Assembly: GCA_020740775.1 (NCBI GenBank)
Contig: JAHEWK010000024.1
Span: 310,001 to 374,000, forward strand
Direction: 5' to 3'
Origin: Ilyonectria destructans
Lineage: Eukaryota > Ascomycota > Sordariomycetes > Hypocreales > Nectriaceae
DNA length: 64,000 nt
Shown: piece by piece, positions 1-10,357 of the stretch
Layout: each line of letters starts with the position of its first letter
Position numbering within the stretch: position 1 is the first letter of the stretch
Translations under genes and position numbers: made by a program
Notes under the pieces: model-generated
Databases searched by the model: none
Told to the model about the DNA's origin: nothing
The model's input: the letters and a program-made list of their open reading frames with translations, nothing else

Positions 1-49
1 GACACAAAGACCTGAGATTCCAAAAGGGAAATGGGGTGGCCAGGCTAAT

Positions 50-583
50 TTAAATACCGACCGCCGCCATGGTTTGATGAGTTCCAACATGCGACGTGGG
101 ATCGGATGCTGGGACGATAAACGCGAACACGATCGCTTTCGAGGATGAACTGTGCCCCACCAATGATCTGGGATCCACATGGGTATTCGAACTGGGGTTG
201 GGATTCCGATGCGACGCCAGCTCGGATGCCGTATTTGGCGTCGGGTTCTCGATTTTGCCGAGATACGAGTATTCATTCGTGTCTGGGAGCGCAACATTGC
301 AAACATTGAAGTATAGCATCCTCTGAGATTGGCAAAATCGAAGGAAAATACGAATTACCTAGCATACATTGGTAAAAGGAGGCTTAATCTCAAATCCCGA
401 ATGAAGGCCTAGACACGCCACGCTTGAATACCTCTTGCAGAACAAATATACATTCAGTGACCCAATACCTCGTTTTTCAATGGCTTCTTGACTGTCACTT
501 AACGTAGTGATATAATGAGTCCTCCTCAAGGCGCCAACGGATTTGGAAGGGATCTCCATCTTTCCTGTGATCGTAAAGGCCAT
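50..583 (-). CDS. Small hypothetical protein, two exons
   Basis: I do not recognise this protein. The model joins 583..368 and 322..50 on the minus strand, about 162 aa. The frame of the first exon ends at a stop inside a good intron (donor GTATGC, acceptor CTCAG), and splicing continues between whole codons into the second exon. The second half is rich in Ser, Pro, Asn and His and has no clear domain, signal peptide or membrane segment. A further open stretch at about 752-1027 on the same strand could be an upstream exon, but no convincing splice link was found. The support is the single clean intron with frame continuity, so this is a tentative gene. Confidence 0.35.
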
Positions 584-1303
584 AGACAAGTCGTAATAAT
601 CTGTACCATGTAAGGTGTTAATCTAGGCAGTTAATTTACAGTCAAGATATCTGGGGCTTGGATCTTGAAAAGCAAGAAGAATCACGTAACCACCCAAGCG
701 TTATCAGTCTGGTTCAGATCCAACCGACGATCTCGGATACTGGAATGAGGATTATACGGGCTTTGAATGGTTCACTTCTCGAGCCCTCAATCGGGTCTTG
801 AAAAGGAATGGCAAAACAATTTCCTTCGAGTATATCAAGGGAGCTAGCTTGTCTGCGTCAAACTTTGAGAAAGTCTGACATGACTGAACATCCGATGCCG
901 ACTCAACAGAGAGCTTGCTAATTGTTTTGCTGCTCTGTGGATTTGATGCCTGTTTGTCAAAGGCACCCGCTGCGTCATCCCGGCGCAACAAAAATGCTAT
1001 CGTTATTATATCAGTACGCAAAACCATCGTCCCTTACCCAAAGGCCATTATACGCTGGCCCGAGCCGATCTTGAAAACCACACTTGATGTCTGGGGCTAA
1101 TAATTGTTGAGGTAGGGTCAAGAACAGATATTCATAGTAGTAATGAATTAAAAACGCACTCGGCACTCGTCCGAGTCAAACTAATCTACACCACCAGACG
1201 CATTCTTAAAAAGCAAGAGTCTACTCCCACTTCCCCGCCCCAAAAAGAAAAACCGTTTAATCGTATACGCCAACTTGTCCCAAACCATGTCTAAACTTTC
1301 TCA
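584..1303. other. Intergenic, no supported gene
   Basis: Only short unsupported open frames are present. The stretch holds the 3' side of the RGS-like gene and possibly the upstream region of the small hypothetical gene. Confidence 0.5.
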
Positions 1304-2939
1304 TTAATGCAGCCCAGCATTTGCTATTTGAAATGCATGTTTTGGATTTTGAAGGAACTTCGGTACTGAGTCCTGTTGCAATTGTCAGTATAATCTGCGA
1401 GACCAAAAATTGAACGAGGAAACTGACGCTGGTCATGAGCTTAAACACAGCACTTTGGGCATCCTCAAACAGCGACGTGACTTCACGCAGAACCTCTGCT
1501 ATCGTGTTGTCCTCGGCTGCCACCTTTGTCATTCGGCTTGCTAGGCTTTTGCGAAGCTGGTGGTGAATGTTGAGTTCGCGCGGGGAGCCAGGAGCCAGAA
1601 AAGCGTTGTAAATGCCGTATGATAACGCCAATAGATCCTTTGCCTTGTCGGAAGAAGCCGCATCGGTAGATTGTTGGAGGTTTCGAGTAGCCGCCTTGCA
1701 ATTCCGAATGAACCCGTCGACTTCCAGGTAGAAAGACAAATTCTCCTCGCAGTGCATCTCTCGTAGGTTCTCTCGAAAGAGAAGGCGAAGAGTAGGATCG
1801 GATAGAATCTTATCAAGCCTATGGGTATTGGAGTCCTTGGAGTTGTTATGCTGAGAAGCTGCCTCTCTCTTGTTTTGCGAGGCACTTCTACTCGGGTTAC
1901 TGCTGACAGGCGATTTACCTCGTGGGGTAATCCTGTATAAAGCGCCCTTTGACGGTTGGAAGAGCTTGGGATCCGATGGAGATGGGAAGTCTTGATCCTG
2001 AAGGACTTGCTCTATAAGGTTGTGCCGAACGAACAGACTAGCAACCTCGATTGCCTCTTGCCAATCTATGGTAGTAGAGTTCTCCATAAGCCAGTCAAGA
2101 CCAGCCTTGCCAGTAAAGGTATTAAGATATAGTCTTCCATTGACCCTGCGCTCAGCAGCTACCTTGATACCAGGAGAACTTTTCTGGTCACCCGAGAACG
2201 ACGACTCGCCTGTGCCGAGAGGTGACTGGTTCCCTTGTGCTTTGGCCCCAGCAAACCGGGAAAAAATAACTTGAACGATACTTTCGTCTTGGAATAATTT
2301 GTCCGTTTCCATATCCCTTTCCAGAGTAATCAGTTGGATCGAAAACAGACTGGTCAACTCTATGAGTTGTTTCAGCTGCACACCACTTTTTGAGCAAAAT
2401 CGGTCCAGTATAACAATCCCCTTTGGCGTAAGCTGCCATACTGTACCCCTCATAGTGTACTGTTGCTCGCTCTTGCCATCTGCAGATTCAATAAATCGAG
2501 CGTTGAGGAAAAGCTGACAAAGAGAACGGCCCATGTCTTTGGACATGGAAAACGTGGTTGTTGTCGTGGTAGTGACAATACGAGAAGGGTCCTTGGGGTT
2601 GGGCATGCGGTTTGATTGCGAAAACTTGAGCGACCCAAGATTTTGGATAGCATCTTCAGATAGGAACGTATATTCGACCTTTGTGAACCAGACGCGATGG
2701 GCCGAGAATGGCATCAGACTGACTATGAGGGTGGAGAAGAGATCTTCCAAATCCTGCAGGTCTTGCGTTAGCAGTTCTACTACCGGGAACGACTATGCAC
2801 CTTCGTTGGAGAGATCCTCTTAGGTACATCTCTAAGCAGAAATGATTGCACATACCCTTGAGAATGGCCTGTCGTCATCCGTCATGCGGAGCAAGCCGGT
2901 CGATGACCGATTCATCTTGTTCTCCTGCGTTACAGGCAT
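1304..2939 (-). CDS. RGS/DEP regulator, FlbA/Sst2-like, N-terminally short paralog
   Basis: FlbA/Sst2 proteins are GTPase-activating proteins for heterotrimeric G-alpha; in fungi they turn off vegetative growth signalling or pheromone signalling. Model: 2939..2856, 2753..1428, 1372..1304 (about 492 aa). Intron 1 has donor GTATGT. Intron 2 (1373-1427) has a TACTGAC branch site, and splicing it restores the family ending around DSVPKF, whereas reading through gives an unrelated tail. Visible parts in order: the family block with LGSLKFSQSNRMP and a run of Thr, a DEP region (VNGRLYLNTFTGKAGLDWLM), then an RGS box (LDKILSDPTLRLLF to LFEDAQSAVFKLM). Family members usually have a long extra N-terminus. 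Here the frame closes about 75 nt upstream of the first ATG, so the protein is short, or an upstream exon was missed (possible acceptor GGCAG near 2980). It looks like a diverged second copy rather than the main flbA orthologue. Confidence 0.8.
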
Positions 2940-3019
2940 TGCGGCAGATTTGAAATATCGCGTCCGTGATGACAAGGCTCTGCCGAGTGTAGACGGTGTT
3001 GGTTGGGATTTTCAGACCG

Positions 3020-4988
3020 GCACGAGTTATTTGTTGGCCGAAGTTGCTCAGGGGATAGATAAATTTCGGCGCGAGTCGTGGTTACAGTGGCAACTGGTAT
3101 GTAATTAGGAGCTTTCGGTAAACTTTACTACGCACGCACGGCACTTTTTTAAGGTCCCATTACCAGTTAGGGCAAAGGGGAACTGGGCACTCCACTAATG
3201 CGGGAAGTTGTGGTGGCTCATGGCCTGAATGTGACAGCTTGAAACCTGGCCGAGCAAGGAAACCAGGCGAGCCTCGGTGTATTAAAGGGGGTGACCCACC
3301 GGCTACGACTCTGTGAATGGATGGCGAGTGAGCAAATTTTCAATCTATTGGCCCGTGCAATGCGCGTCGGCAGCACGAGTCAGGGTTGGGAAAGGCCGTA
3401 AGAGAATGGACATTTGTTGATCTCAGCATGCAAGTAAGCGGCTTCCTATTTTAGCGGAAGGAAAGTTCGCCAAGGGCCAGTTTGGTTTGTTAGCGGCGAG
3501 CTAGACGCAGGATGGAAGCGACGGATCAACAGGATCCTTGCTGTTCATCAAACAAGCAGAAGTCTTGAAATGAATAAAGTACAGCTCGTGATCATGTGGT
3601 ATTACGGTGGCCTATGCACAAGGGATAAATTGCCGTCGATGCCGAGCAACGTGACGAAGCCCATCGCCACCTGTAAGCGGCCACGATTCCACAGAACCAT
3701 CTTCATCATGACTCCGTAAGTACTACGTAGCCCTGCAGTAAAACCCGCAATGGTGGCCGTCAGCAGCCTCATTGGTCGTCTCTCTCGATATGGTGTGCTC
3801 CCGTCGCTGGATATTTCCGGAAGAAGCAGGTAAGGCTCTTACAATGACACACAGCCGCGCACATTGGGCCATTCAGCCAGTTACTATTATCAAATAGGCT
3901 CCGCCCTCTAATTTCCCTTCTCCACCGCATCGCCCCCTCATCGCTTCGTAATCACAGGGCCCCCGCAGCGTGTAGGGGTTCTGATTCACGAGAACCCCAC
4001 ACGCTCGCCCGTCGACGCGGCCGCCAACTAATGTTTGGCTTCTAGAAGCTCGAGGGAAGGAAGGCCATATGCATTTTTGTAGTCAATTTATATTTAGTCA
4101 AGGCTACCGGGGAATTTGCGGACGGGTGGTTACACAAGCTTTTGCATGGTCGTGTCTCCACCTCTGTTGGCAATGGCAATCAATGTAGTCCCAATTCATC
4201 GAGCAAGACAGGCCAGCCATCGATACCGGGGCTACCTATATCATTTCTTCGTGTGCTGCTGTTATGGAACTGGGAGCACTGTTTTTGGGGTGTAAAGGGG
4301 ATGTCTCCTTTTAATAGGGGCTGTACATGTACACCGGATCTCGCCTAAATTTTAAAATTATCCACCGCTTTGCAACTAACGAGGAGTTGAGATGCAAGAC
4401 TCCGATGCTGGATAAAAAGTTCCATCCCAGGCGGGAAAGAGGCTGGGGAATCAATCATCGGAATCTGTAAACTCTATCAATAAGTTTGATCCACTCCCAT
4501 CTATCAAACCCAAGTGCTTCCCTTACGGGCTAGGGGACCCATCACGTACTCAACGTCAATGGAGGGTAGCTGCCTGAGGCATACACTAGTCGGAAGGTTG
4601 TAGCCTCCATCACTATGATGTGCTTCTGAAACACAATATATAGATATGGAATAGTACGCAAACCTAAGCTGGAAGCCGTGCGGGGGATATCCCATGATCC
4701 GGCCAGTTGGAAGGTTGAAAGCTTATTAACATCGAAAGTTGACTAATGCGAACTTCGCCCATATTCCCGCTAACCCCGTTAATTCCAGACAGAGACGCTT
4801 AAAGCTGCTATCTATTGGCTGTAGATTAGCTTGCGGGGTTTCAAACATTCCGATTCCCGTCGTAGGATCCAGTTAAGACTCTCCGAATATCTCCCAAATG
4901 TTTCTCCAAATCCCTAACATCAGCGACAAGGGTCTATACACGCCCAACGACGACCTTACATCTCCCACGTACACTCATCACAGGCAAC
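3020..4988. other. Long intergenic region with one strong hairpin
   Basis: Nearly 2 kb with no coding signal I can support on either strand. The one clear structure is a near-perfect inverted repeat at 3967-4005 (listed separately). The last part serves as the promoter of the SDR gene; a pyrimidine-rich leader precedes its ATG. Confidence 0.5.
3967..4005. repeat. 15-bp inverted repeat (hairpin)
   Basis: Arms AGCGTGT(A)GGGGTTCT (3967-3982) and AGAACCCCACACGCT (3991-4005) pair over 15 bp with a single bulged A and an 8-nt loop. It sits alone in a gene-free stretch. It could be a transcript hairpin, a protein-binding palindrome or the remnant of a small inverted-repeat element; there is no flanking duplication that I can see. 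Confidence 0.6.
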
Positions 4989-5843
4989 ATGGCCACTAGA
5001 GCTCTGGTAGTTGGAGGAACAGGCGGCATCGGCTTCGCAATCGCCTGCCGTCTCGCCGCCGCCTCTGCGTCATCTACCGTCATTATAAGCGGTCGCAACA
5101 AGCCAAAGGACATCCCTCATGCCAATATGGAGTTTCGCCCACTAGATGCATCATTAATGCACTCGATCAAGCAGTACACAGATGCGTACAAGTCAGCAAA
5201 GGAGCCACAACTGGACCTCCTCGTCCTCACCCAGGGCATCCTCACGACAGCAGGGAGGACCGAGACATCCGAAGGAATAGACCGCAAAATGGCACTTCAC
5301 TATTATGGCAAGCAACTGCTGGTTCGTGAACTTACCCCAGTTTTGAAGGACGACGCCAAGGTCCTTCTTGTGCTAGATGGCGTGCGTGGAAACCCGACTG
5401 GGCTCATCTGGGACGATCTGGACCTCAAGAAAAACTTCAGTCTCGGCAACGCGGCCCACCATTGTATCTCAATGACCGATGCTATCATTCAGGAATATGC
5501 TATGCAGCAAAAGGGAGATAAGGCCAGTAGACGGCATTATGTGCATGCCTACCCAGGGCTTGTCAAGACAGATCTTTTCGAATCGCTCCCATGGTATCTC
5601 CGGGCTGGTTCAAAGGTTTTGGGCACTTTAATTGGTGTGTCGCCAGACACTTGTGCCGAGAACCTGCTTAAAGGAACGGACAATTGTGCAGCTGCGGGTG
5701 AGAAGGAGGGCAGGTTTTGGAGCTGCATTGACAACAGCGGTCATTTGGTGACCAAAAAAGAAACTTGGACTGAGGAGCAGATCAAGAAGATTTCAGAGCA
5801 CACGTGGAAGATTGTTGATGAGGCAAGCAGTGCTGCTTCTTAA
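4989..5843 (+). CDS. Short-chain dehydrogenase/reductase-like protein, atypical active site
   Basis: Single-exon protein of 284 aa with the SDR Rossmann signature near the N-terminus (GGTGGIG, residues 9-15), a dinucleotide-binding beta strand (VIISGRN) and LLVLTQG in place of the usual NNAG. Length and layout fit small fungal SDRs that act on alcohols or ketones with NAD(P)H. In the region where the catalytic YxxxK should stand, around residues 155-175, I see HHCISMTDAIIQEYA instead, without a Tyr-x3-Lys pair. A PG motif follows (HAYPGLVKTDLF), as in normal SDRs. The enzyme may be inactive, or may bind a nucleotide for another role. The start ATG follows CAACATGG and is the first in frame. 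The substrate cannot be told. Confidence 0.85.
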   Translation: MATRALVVGGTGGIGFAIACRLAAASASSTVIISGRNKPKDIPHANMEFRPLDASLMHSIKQYTDAYKSAKEPQLDLLVLTQGILTTAGRTETSEGIDRKMALHYYGKQLLVRELTPVLKDDAKVLLVLDGVRGNPTGLIWDDLDLKKNFSLGNAAHHCISMTDAIIQEYAMQQKGDKASRRHYVHAYPGLVKTDLFESLPWYLRAGSKVLGTLIGVSPDTCAENLLKGTDNCAAAGEKEGRFWSCIDNSGHLVTKKETWTEEQIKKISEHTWKIVDEASSAAS

Positions 5844-6738
5844 TCGGCGTCCAGTCCGTGTATTTAGAATGTTGACCGATAATACTCACCTCAATTGTTA
5901 CCGTTAATCTTAAAGTAATAAACTTCAAAATTATAATGACACACAAGATAGGTGCATGAGCCAGCGAAGGGCAAAGGAGGTTGTGCATTCAGGATAAGAT
6001 TGAGTTCCAAGGCTTTGATTTCAATACATCTTAGGTGACGGTTTTGGGATTGGTCATCTTTACTACTGCGAAGTGAGAGAAGTATTGTGGGACACACACT
6101 ATGCAGCCTCCCCGCAAGACCCCGGATCTGAGTACTAACTTAGTCTTCCTCGTTTCAGGCGAGATGGCCTTATCTAGATCACTTCGGGGCACGGAGAGCG
6201 GAAGAACGGGAAGGTCATGACCCGGTTTTTCCCCAGAAAACCCAACCGGCACAGTGGACACTAAGCTAAACACTACCTAGCCAGATAGTAAACGCGAATC
6301 GGTAACTCCTTTTCCTAAGCCTTCTATAAGCGAGGTTGCCGTTAAAGGGATGTGGCTCCCTTAGCGCTGCGTTTTCTCCAGTAGATGATTTAGACTGCTC
6401 TGTCTCGGAGAGACTCTGCAGTTGACAGGGTAGATCTTCCGAGCGGTCCTTGGGGATATATCGGCAGCGTTCCGGAGTCGCACGCAGGCTTAAATCGCAA
6501 GTGTATTATTAAGCGGATATTCGGACTCCCCTCCTATTCACTTCAACTCCGAATAGTTTCCGAGGATAAAGGACGGGAAGGCTCTGATCTATCTGAAATA
6601 TTGGAAAAGCAAAACCCTATAAATACCACTAGCCTGCTTCCTAGACTCTTGACAACAAGACATCAACAATCATCACTTCTTCATACAAGCAATTTCCTTT
6701 TTACCACTACAATTCGAAACCCAACTATACTGTCAATC
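5844..6738. other. Intergenic region; promoter of the MpaB-family gene
   Basis: No gene is supported. A TATA-like CTATAAATACC lies at about 6617, roughly 120 nt upstream of the next ATG, in a leader free of upstream ATGs close to the gene. Confidence 0.5.
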
Positions 6739-7722
6739 ATGGCTGCAAAAGTTTCCCAAGACCAGTATCACTGGATCAATGAAGCCGTAAACTCCCTCGA
6801 TCCAGAAACCGATTACGAACTCATGTGGCGGCTGATGTCATGCTATCGCCTGTCGGATTTCATGAACAATCTTACATACTCTTTGACGTTCCCCAACTTT
6901 GTCATCACCAGTCATGGAGCCGAGGCTGTTTGGCGTTCGGATGGCGGCAAGGTCGTTCAAAAAGGGACCCAGCGAGTCGAAGACACGGAAAACTACAACA
7001 TGACTTGGTGGTACTACGGCCCAAGTGACCAACGATGCAAGGACGCTGTACAACGCATCAACAATCTTCATACTTCTCTAGCTCGCAAATACCCTGGAAA
7101 CTTTTCTCACAACGAGGACTACATCTACACCTTGGCATTCAGTGCTATTCTCATGCATCGACTCCGGCTTCTTTTGGGCCTCTCTGGCTTTTCTGACAAG
7201 GAGAAGACTGCGGCCCATCATTTCTGGCGTGATATGACTCCTCTTTTCACGATTGAGGGAGGGACTCCTGTGGGAGGCTACCCTGCTGATTTTGACGGCT
7301 GCATGAAGTTCTGTGAGGAGTATGAGAACATTCCTCGGGAGTTCGACGAACGAGCCCGCAACGTCGGGTTAGCCATTTTCAATCAATTTGCCTTCCGATA
7401 CTTTCCCCCCGGTTTTCGTTGGTTAGGTGTATCATTCCCTCTAGCACTTTCTCTCCCCACGACGCTTCATTCCATGAGGTTGAAGCCAGTCAATCCCATC
7501 CTCGGAGGTTTCATCATATTCATTGTCCGGACTTTGATGTGGTTTGGCGAGGTCTTTTTACCGGACCCTAAAGCCTCCTTCTTTACCGGTCTGGAGAGCT
7601 TGGACGACAATGGAAAACGGATGCGAAAGGAGAATATTCGAGGCCTTGATGTTGCGTACTCGAAGTATATCAAAACTGAGTTCAGTGGTCCTGGCTGCCC
7701 GTTTCATACGAAAATTGAATAG
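6739..7722 (+). CDS. MpaB / rubber-oxygenase family protein (DUF2236-like)
   Basis: Intronless protein of about 327 aa. The start is the first ATG (CAATCATGGC); codons upstream are open but begin without an ATG. Sequence style matches fungal relatives of the ER-bound oxygenase MpaB (prenyl side-chain cleavage in mycophenolic acid biosynthesis) and bacterial latex-clearing oxygenases. It has a helical, Trp/Tyr-rich body, a conserved-looking central stretch (ILMHRLRLLLG, then HHFWRDM), and a hydrophobic segment near the C-terminus (PILGGFIIFIVRTLMWF) that could sit in a membrane. Family members bind haem through a histidine; His in MHR and HHF are candidates. No terpenoid or polyketide genes lie next to it, so a biosynthetic role is not supported here. 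Confidence is good for the family and low for the substrate. Confidence 0.7.
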   Translation: MAAKVSQDQYHWINEAVNSLDPETDYELMWRLMSCYRLSDFMNNLTYSLTFPNFVITSHGAEAVWRSDGGKVVQKGTQRVEDTENYNMTWWYYGPSDQRCKDAVQRINNLHTSLARKYPGNFSHNEDYIYTLAFSAILMHRLRLLLGLSGFSDKEKTAAHHFWRDMTPLFTIEGGTPVGGYPADFDGCMKFCEEYENIPREFDERARNVGLAIFNQFAFRYFPPGFRWLGVSFPLALSLPTTLHSMRLKPVNPILGGFIIFIVRTLMWFGEVFLPDPKASFFTGLESLDDNGKRMRKENIRGLDVAYSKYIKTEFSGPGCPFHTKIE

Positions 7723-7983
7723 AAAATACAATTGAGCACGATATAAAACCGTTGTAGAATGCGGACCATGAGGCAAATATCATTATGTCCGCAAGACCTG
7801 TATGATGACTTTGCCATGGGTGAAGGTCCCCAACCTCGTGGTCGAGCAGGAAACTCACTCACTCACTTGCCAGTCCCATATGTTAACCATAATTTTCCTC
7901 AAAGCCGCGCTACCAAGGTGCAATGGTATTGTGCAACAAAAAGAATAAGCAGCAACAAATCTAGTCGCAACCGGCAAAAGAAT

Positions 7984-8073
7984 TGGACGAGCGGGGAATT
8001 GAACCCCGGACCTTCCGCAAGTTACTTGTTAGATCAATGCGAAGCGGACGCCATACCCCTAGACCACACGCCC
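7984..8073 (-). tRNA. tRNA-Ala(CGC) with an 18-nt intron
   Basis: On the minus strand the acceptor stem GGGCGTG pairs with CTCGTCC and discriminator A. It includes the G3:U70 pair that is the alanine identity mark. The T arm is perfect (CGGGG TTCAATT CCCCG). The anticodon stem TCCGC/GCGGA encloses TTCGCA, then extra sequence and a final T. This gives anticodon CGC with an 18-nt intron one base 3' of the anticodon, the canonical position. The mature length would be 72 nt. An acceptor T6:T67 mismatch is present. Confidence 0.88.
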
Positions 8074-8767
8074 TGATATTTGTCGGTAAATTTCGCGTCG
8101 CTGGGCTAGTCAAAGGGGAATGCAAATTTGAAAGTGCGGCCGTATGCGTCTCGCCTAGGGTAGGACATGGCTAAAACCAAGACAATTCATCTACCCAAGC
8201 CAAGGGTATCTATTTCTAAGACCTACTTGCGACAGTGAGTATTGAGTATATCGCTATGGCATTTAATGATTCAAACACAGAGCATGATGTCAACGAAGCT
8301 CATGCTGGCCATTGTGAGTTTAGTGTTTAAGTTACACTGAATAGAGAACCGGATGTTAGGTCGTTGAGCGGCCGCAAATGCTTCGCTTTATCTAGGTCAG
8401 ACAAGGATAGGTTAATAAAAATATTTAAAGATGTTGGGGCACCCCATATGTGCACTGCGGAAGCCCCGGAGCTGCAATTTGATTTCGCGAATGGCATGTA
8501 GGTTGGCTTCTATACCTGCCTGTTTTCCCATCGTGTCTGCTTGAGGATGCGTCAACGCCTGTTCCTTGGACCAGGCCAGCAAGAGCCGACGCCGACGCCA
8601 GAGCACCTTGATTGGCTGGTAGTTAAAGAATAGAGGTCATGCAAACTGTGGCTCAGGAGATGAAAAAAAAAAGAGATATCCGGTTTTAACCCGAAGCTCG
8701 GGGTATGTGGGTGATAGACACGATATAGGTGGGATAGCTTGCTGCAATGGCAAAAAGATAATTGAAG
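8074..8767. other. Spacer between two tRNA genes
   Basis: No coding region is supported. Both tRNA genes are on the minus strand; T-rich tracts suitable as Pol III terminators lie just beyond their 3' ends only weakly. Confidence 0.4.
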
Positions 8768-8849
8768 CGACGCAGGCCTGATTTGAACAGACGCCTCCGA
8801 AGAGATATGATTTCTAGTCATACGCATTAGACCACTCTGCCACTGCGCC
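8768..8849 (-). tRNA. tRNA-Ser(AGA)
   Basis: Minus-strand cloverleaf of 82 nt with the long variable arm of serine tRNAs (CTCTTCGGAG). Acceptor GGCGCAG pairs with CTGCGTC (one G-U), discriminator G. Anticodon stem TATGA/TCATA holds loop CTAGAAA, so the anticodon is AGA. The T arm GTCTG-TTCAAAT-CAGGC is slightly wobbled. No intron. Confidence 0.9.
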
Positions 8850-10357
8850 TATTTGTTGATGGAAAATTTGCTCGTTAATGTGGATTAGCCAGCTCTTGTT
8901 GAAATTTTCGCAAGGGGAGATGGTCACGGATCCACTTTGGAGTCAATGTGCGTTAGCTTCATCCGCTCCTCCACAAGTCGGGCAGAGTATCTGGGTATCG
9001 CGGTGAATAAATAAATACAATTTACTTTAGTGTACCTGAGAATTTAGCCGGAAGAGTTAAACGGTACGATGTTGGCACGATGCGCAACGGCTCTGGCTTG
9101 AAGTCCAGTATCTCGCCTGGGCAGATGCACTCTAGCTAATGGCATGACTAGGATCCACCAAGTGGTTAGCAATGGTGGTGTTGGGTCTGGGTACAGTCTT
9201 TGGATGAACTGGTATTTATACTTATATTAAGACAGACTTGCGCCTTATTGTACAGAACCCTGACCGAGCCAGTCTCCTTATCATCTCAAGAGAACGTCAC
9301 AAGCCGCCCCAAGTACCTTGGGTGGATGGTGGTTGGGTTCGAACCGAATGACGCCGACCTTGTGGTTTCCGATTTGAATAGTCAGTATTATGCACGCCGT
9401 TATCTAGACTGACCCGTTCTACATGTTAGGCACATGTGCTGTTCCTTGTTCTTGGTGACCGCTTTCTGAAGTATGTAATACGCAGTGTTCACGTCAGGGT
9501 CCCGCTATCCTCGCCGATGCCTCAGCCGTCAACGGTTCAGAATTGCTGTCCGGTGAAAAATGTGTATAAAAGAGTACCGGACCCCAAGGTTGATACCAAT
9601 ATCGGCTTCTTTGTGTGGTCCGGCTTGGAGGGCTCGAAGAAGTGAAACCCAAACTGGACTCAGGGCCACTCTTCCCGAGCAAGACTGAAGTAGAAGTCAC
9701 TGCAAAATAAAATTGGACAAGTATGGCTGCAGAGAAATGGTGAGCTGAATGGTGATGTATTGAAAATGAGAACCCTGGGAGTTCTTGAAACCTCGCCTGC
9801 TGGACAACGACTTGAGCTACGTGCTTCCCTGTTTTGGCAAGGGAAAGGTGGATTCAGTATAGAGGCCTGTAATTACTAATGTACACCTTTGTATTCATAG
9901 ATCGCCTCAGGCATCAACAGTAGGCTCTCAAGAGAGCCAAACTTGCGTTTTCCACCTAGTGCACCGAGAATGTCTCACTGGTTCACATTGCGCAATAGCG
10001 GGCCAAATTACATCATCACCTTCACCCAACCATTAAGAACTAGCCCAGATATCTCAAGCCATATTGAGGTAGCTATTCCTAAAATCAAGGACCATAGATA
10101 ACGTCTTCCGAAAACCGGGTTTCAGGGTGGGATGTGGCCGGCTCTACGTACGGAAATAATTCACAACCCCCCACTCGGAAGTGATGTGCTTACCAGCATA
10201 CGTGACGACTCGTTCTATCATTCTCAAGAGGTAAGTGTCTTGTGAATCAATCGGCAAAATGCCGGACTAGGAATATCTACGAAAATTATAAGTTACCCTC
10301 TATCCCATTCTTCAATCATGGAGTCGCAGGACAAAGACAACGACGGACGCTGACACA
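8850..10357. other. Intergenic, 1.5 kb, no supported gene
   Basis: Short open frames on both strands show no family resemblance or splice continuity. The end of the stretch is the promoter of the MFS transporter. Confidence 0.45.

Noticed and set aside
9320..9360. tRNA-like GGTTCGAACC stretch
   Set aside because: No acceptor or anticodon stems can be formed around it.
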